A stretch of DNA of 64,000 bases. It comes from Branchiostoma floridae. Taxonomy: Eukaryota; Chordata; Leptocardii; Amphioxiformes; Branchiostomatidae. Both the position numbers and the translations under genes were made by a program. Position 1 is the stretch's first letter, and the number at the start of each line of letters is the position of its first letter. The notes beneath the pieces were generated by a model, which made no database searches, was not told where the DNA came from, and worked only from the letters and a program-made list of their open reading frames with translations. The DNA lies in contig NC_049986.1 of the NCBI RefSeq assembly GCF_000003815.2, forward strand, positions 17,804,457 through 17,868,456, written 5' to 3'. Positions 63,101 through 64,000 of this stretch are shown here, in pieces.

Positions 63101-63731
63101 AGGTGCAAGGTGTGATCTGAAGGCCACTCTGGAGTTGCATGTTACATACATACATTTGTATGCAACTGTAATGGCATCTCTTGTCCCTGAGTCAGAAACA
63201 TTGCTCACTAAGAGTGAGGACTAACTGACCCAATAGGAGAAGCAGTACTTAGGGCATAGTCACATAAAGGTCGTGCAATTGTCGTACGATCGCTAACTTT
63301 GGGCATTTGGGAGGACAAAAACGTACGTCTCTTGCAAAGTTCAACTGTCTTGGTACACAAAAATGCTGTTTTGGATCCATGTCGGTGGTTGGTTCTGTCA
63401 CAGCCTGTTTGTAAATCCATGACATCAAAATCGTACAATAATCGCATGACCTATGTGACCGTGCCCTTACAAAGGCTGCTCGGTTCTGTTTTCTGATCTC
63501 TCACATGTTCTTGAATCAATAGATGGCCAACTCCCCAATATGAATGTGATAAGAAACCATGTGATAAGAAAAGAAACACAATTCCAACAGGAACCTGCAA
63601 TTGAGGCTATTATTAAGGGAAATGCCATGCGATTGACCTACATGTAGCTGTTTCAGACAATATGGTGTCTTCATTTAAACAGTTTGGCCAATCACAATTA
63701 AGCAAGACCAAATGAGTCAAGTACGCAACCT
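60115..63731. other. Intergenic or 3' UTR, no gene recognised
   Basis: AT-rich sequence with no domain-bearing frame on either strand. An N gap covers 61,278-61,417. Part of the right side could be the 3' UTR of the minus-strand fibrinogen-like gene. Confidence 0.4.
61278..61417. other. Assembly gap (N, 140)
   Basis: A run of N in non-coding sequence. Confidence 0.95.
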
Positions 63732-63987
63732 TTAAGTCGGTTTGATCATCATCTTAAGGTCCACCATGTCCACAAATGGCATGCCTGGGGCATAGCTGCG
63801 GAGCCATTGGCCCAGAGCATGTATGGATGCCCACCACCCAGGAACATCAGGCTCCATCCTTCTATCCGCGGTGACGAACGGCTGTCCGTCGTACATCTCC
63901 AGGATGTTGCCAGCATCGCCCTCCATGAAATCCCCCAGGCTCAGTCGGTAGCCTTCTTCTTCATTCCCAACACGGAACATTGTATGA
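63732..63987 (-). CDS. Fibrinogen-C-like protein, last exon
   Basis: The minus-strand exon starts after a TATTCCAG-type acceptor (exon edge 63,987) and ends at TAA (63,732-63,734), about 84 residues. FRVGNEEEGYRLSLGDF, GDAGN, GQPF.T.DR and the ending DLKMMIKP follow the second half of fibrinogen-related domains (F.VG...Y.L..G....AGD, G..F.T.D.D, ..KMKIRP). The usual NCA and late cysteine, which form the C-terminal disulfide, are missing, and the segment between GWW and the end is short. The rest of the gene lies outside the window. Amphioxus has a large fibrinogen-related family acting as lectins, but the subfamily cannot be named. Confidence 0.6.
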
Positions 63988-64000
63988 CTGGAATAATAAT

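Overview
This window looks like chromosomal DNA from a cephalochordate (amphioxus, Branchiostoma). It holds intron-rich animal genes with GT/AG splice sites and chordate-type orthologues, buried in non-coding DNA full of tRNA-derived SINEs, MITEs, non-LTR retrotransposon tails and CA/TG satellite DNA. The organism is inferred from gene content and repeat style; I could not search a database. Six runs of N show a draft assembly.

Layout. Bases 1-3,300 hold no gene, only SINE, MITE and decayed repeat fragments. Bases about 3,690-26,099 are a very large tandem satellite of roughly 470-490 bp units, rich in (CA)n/(TG)n. Units run forward in the left arm (to about 16,116) and reversed in the right arm (about 17,575-26,099), with variant unit types in mirror order, so the locus is one giant inverted repeat. 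Three DNA transposons with clear terminal inverted repeats and target-site duplications sit inside it: a PIF/Harbinger-like element (9,475-11,016), a CACTA-type element (13,329-16,009) and a second TWA-targeting element (20,571-22,582). Two tails of one non-LTR retrotransposon family face outward near the centre. The many open frames here, translating as His-Thr or Cys-Val repeats, are products of the dinucleotide repeats and are not genes.

Bases about 28,300-37,757 (+) carry most of an EGFL7/EGFL8 orthologue: the end of the EMI domain, an EGF module, a calcium-binding EGF module, a coiled coil and the Cys-x-Cys tail. The signal-peptide and first EMI exons were not found and may lie in gaps or upstream. 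Bases 44,113-51,017 (-) carry a complete six-exon 1-acyl-glycerol-3-phosphate acyltransferase (AGPAT1/2 type), with all four acyltransferase motifs. One intron of it holds a tRNA-Glu(CTC) gene within a tandem triplication. Bases 52,240-58,129 (+) carry a complete seven-exon ZMYND19 orthologue with its MYND finger; it starts about 1.2 kb from AGPAT in divergent orientation. The end of the window (63,732-63,987, -) holds the last exon of a fibrinogen-C-like gene that lacks the usual cysteines.

The gene order is informative. EGFL7 and AGPAT2 on human 9q34, and EGFL8 and AGPAT1 on human 6p21, are convergent neighbours, and the same convergent pair is seen here as single pre-duplication genes. ZMYND19 also maps to human 9q34. 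The window therefore preserves part of the proto-MHC/9q34 paralogon. No new enzymatic or defence system was found; the most unusual object is the mirrored satellite with its nested transposons.
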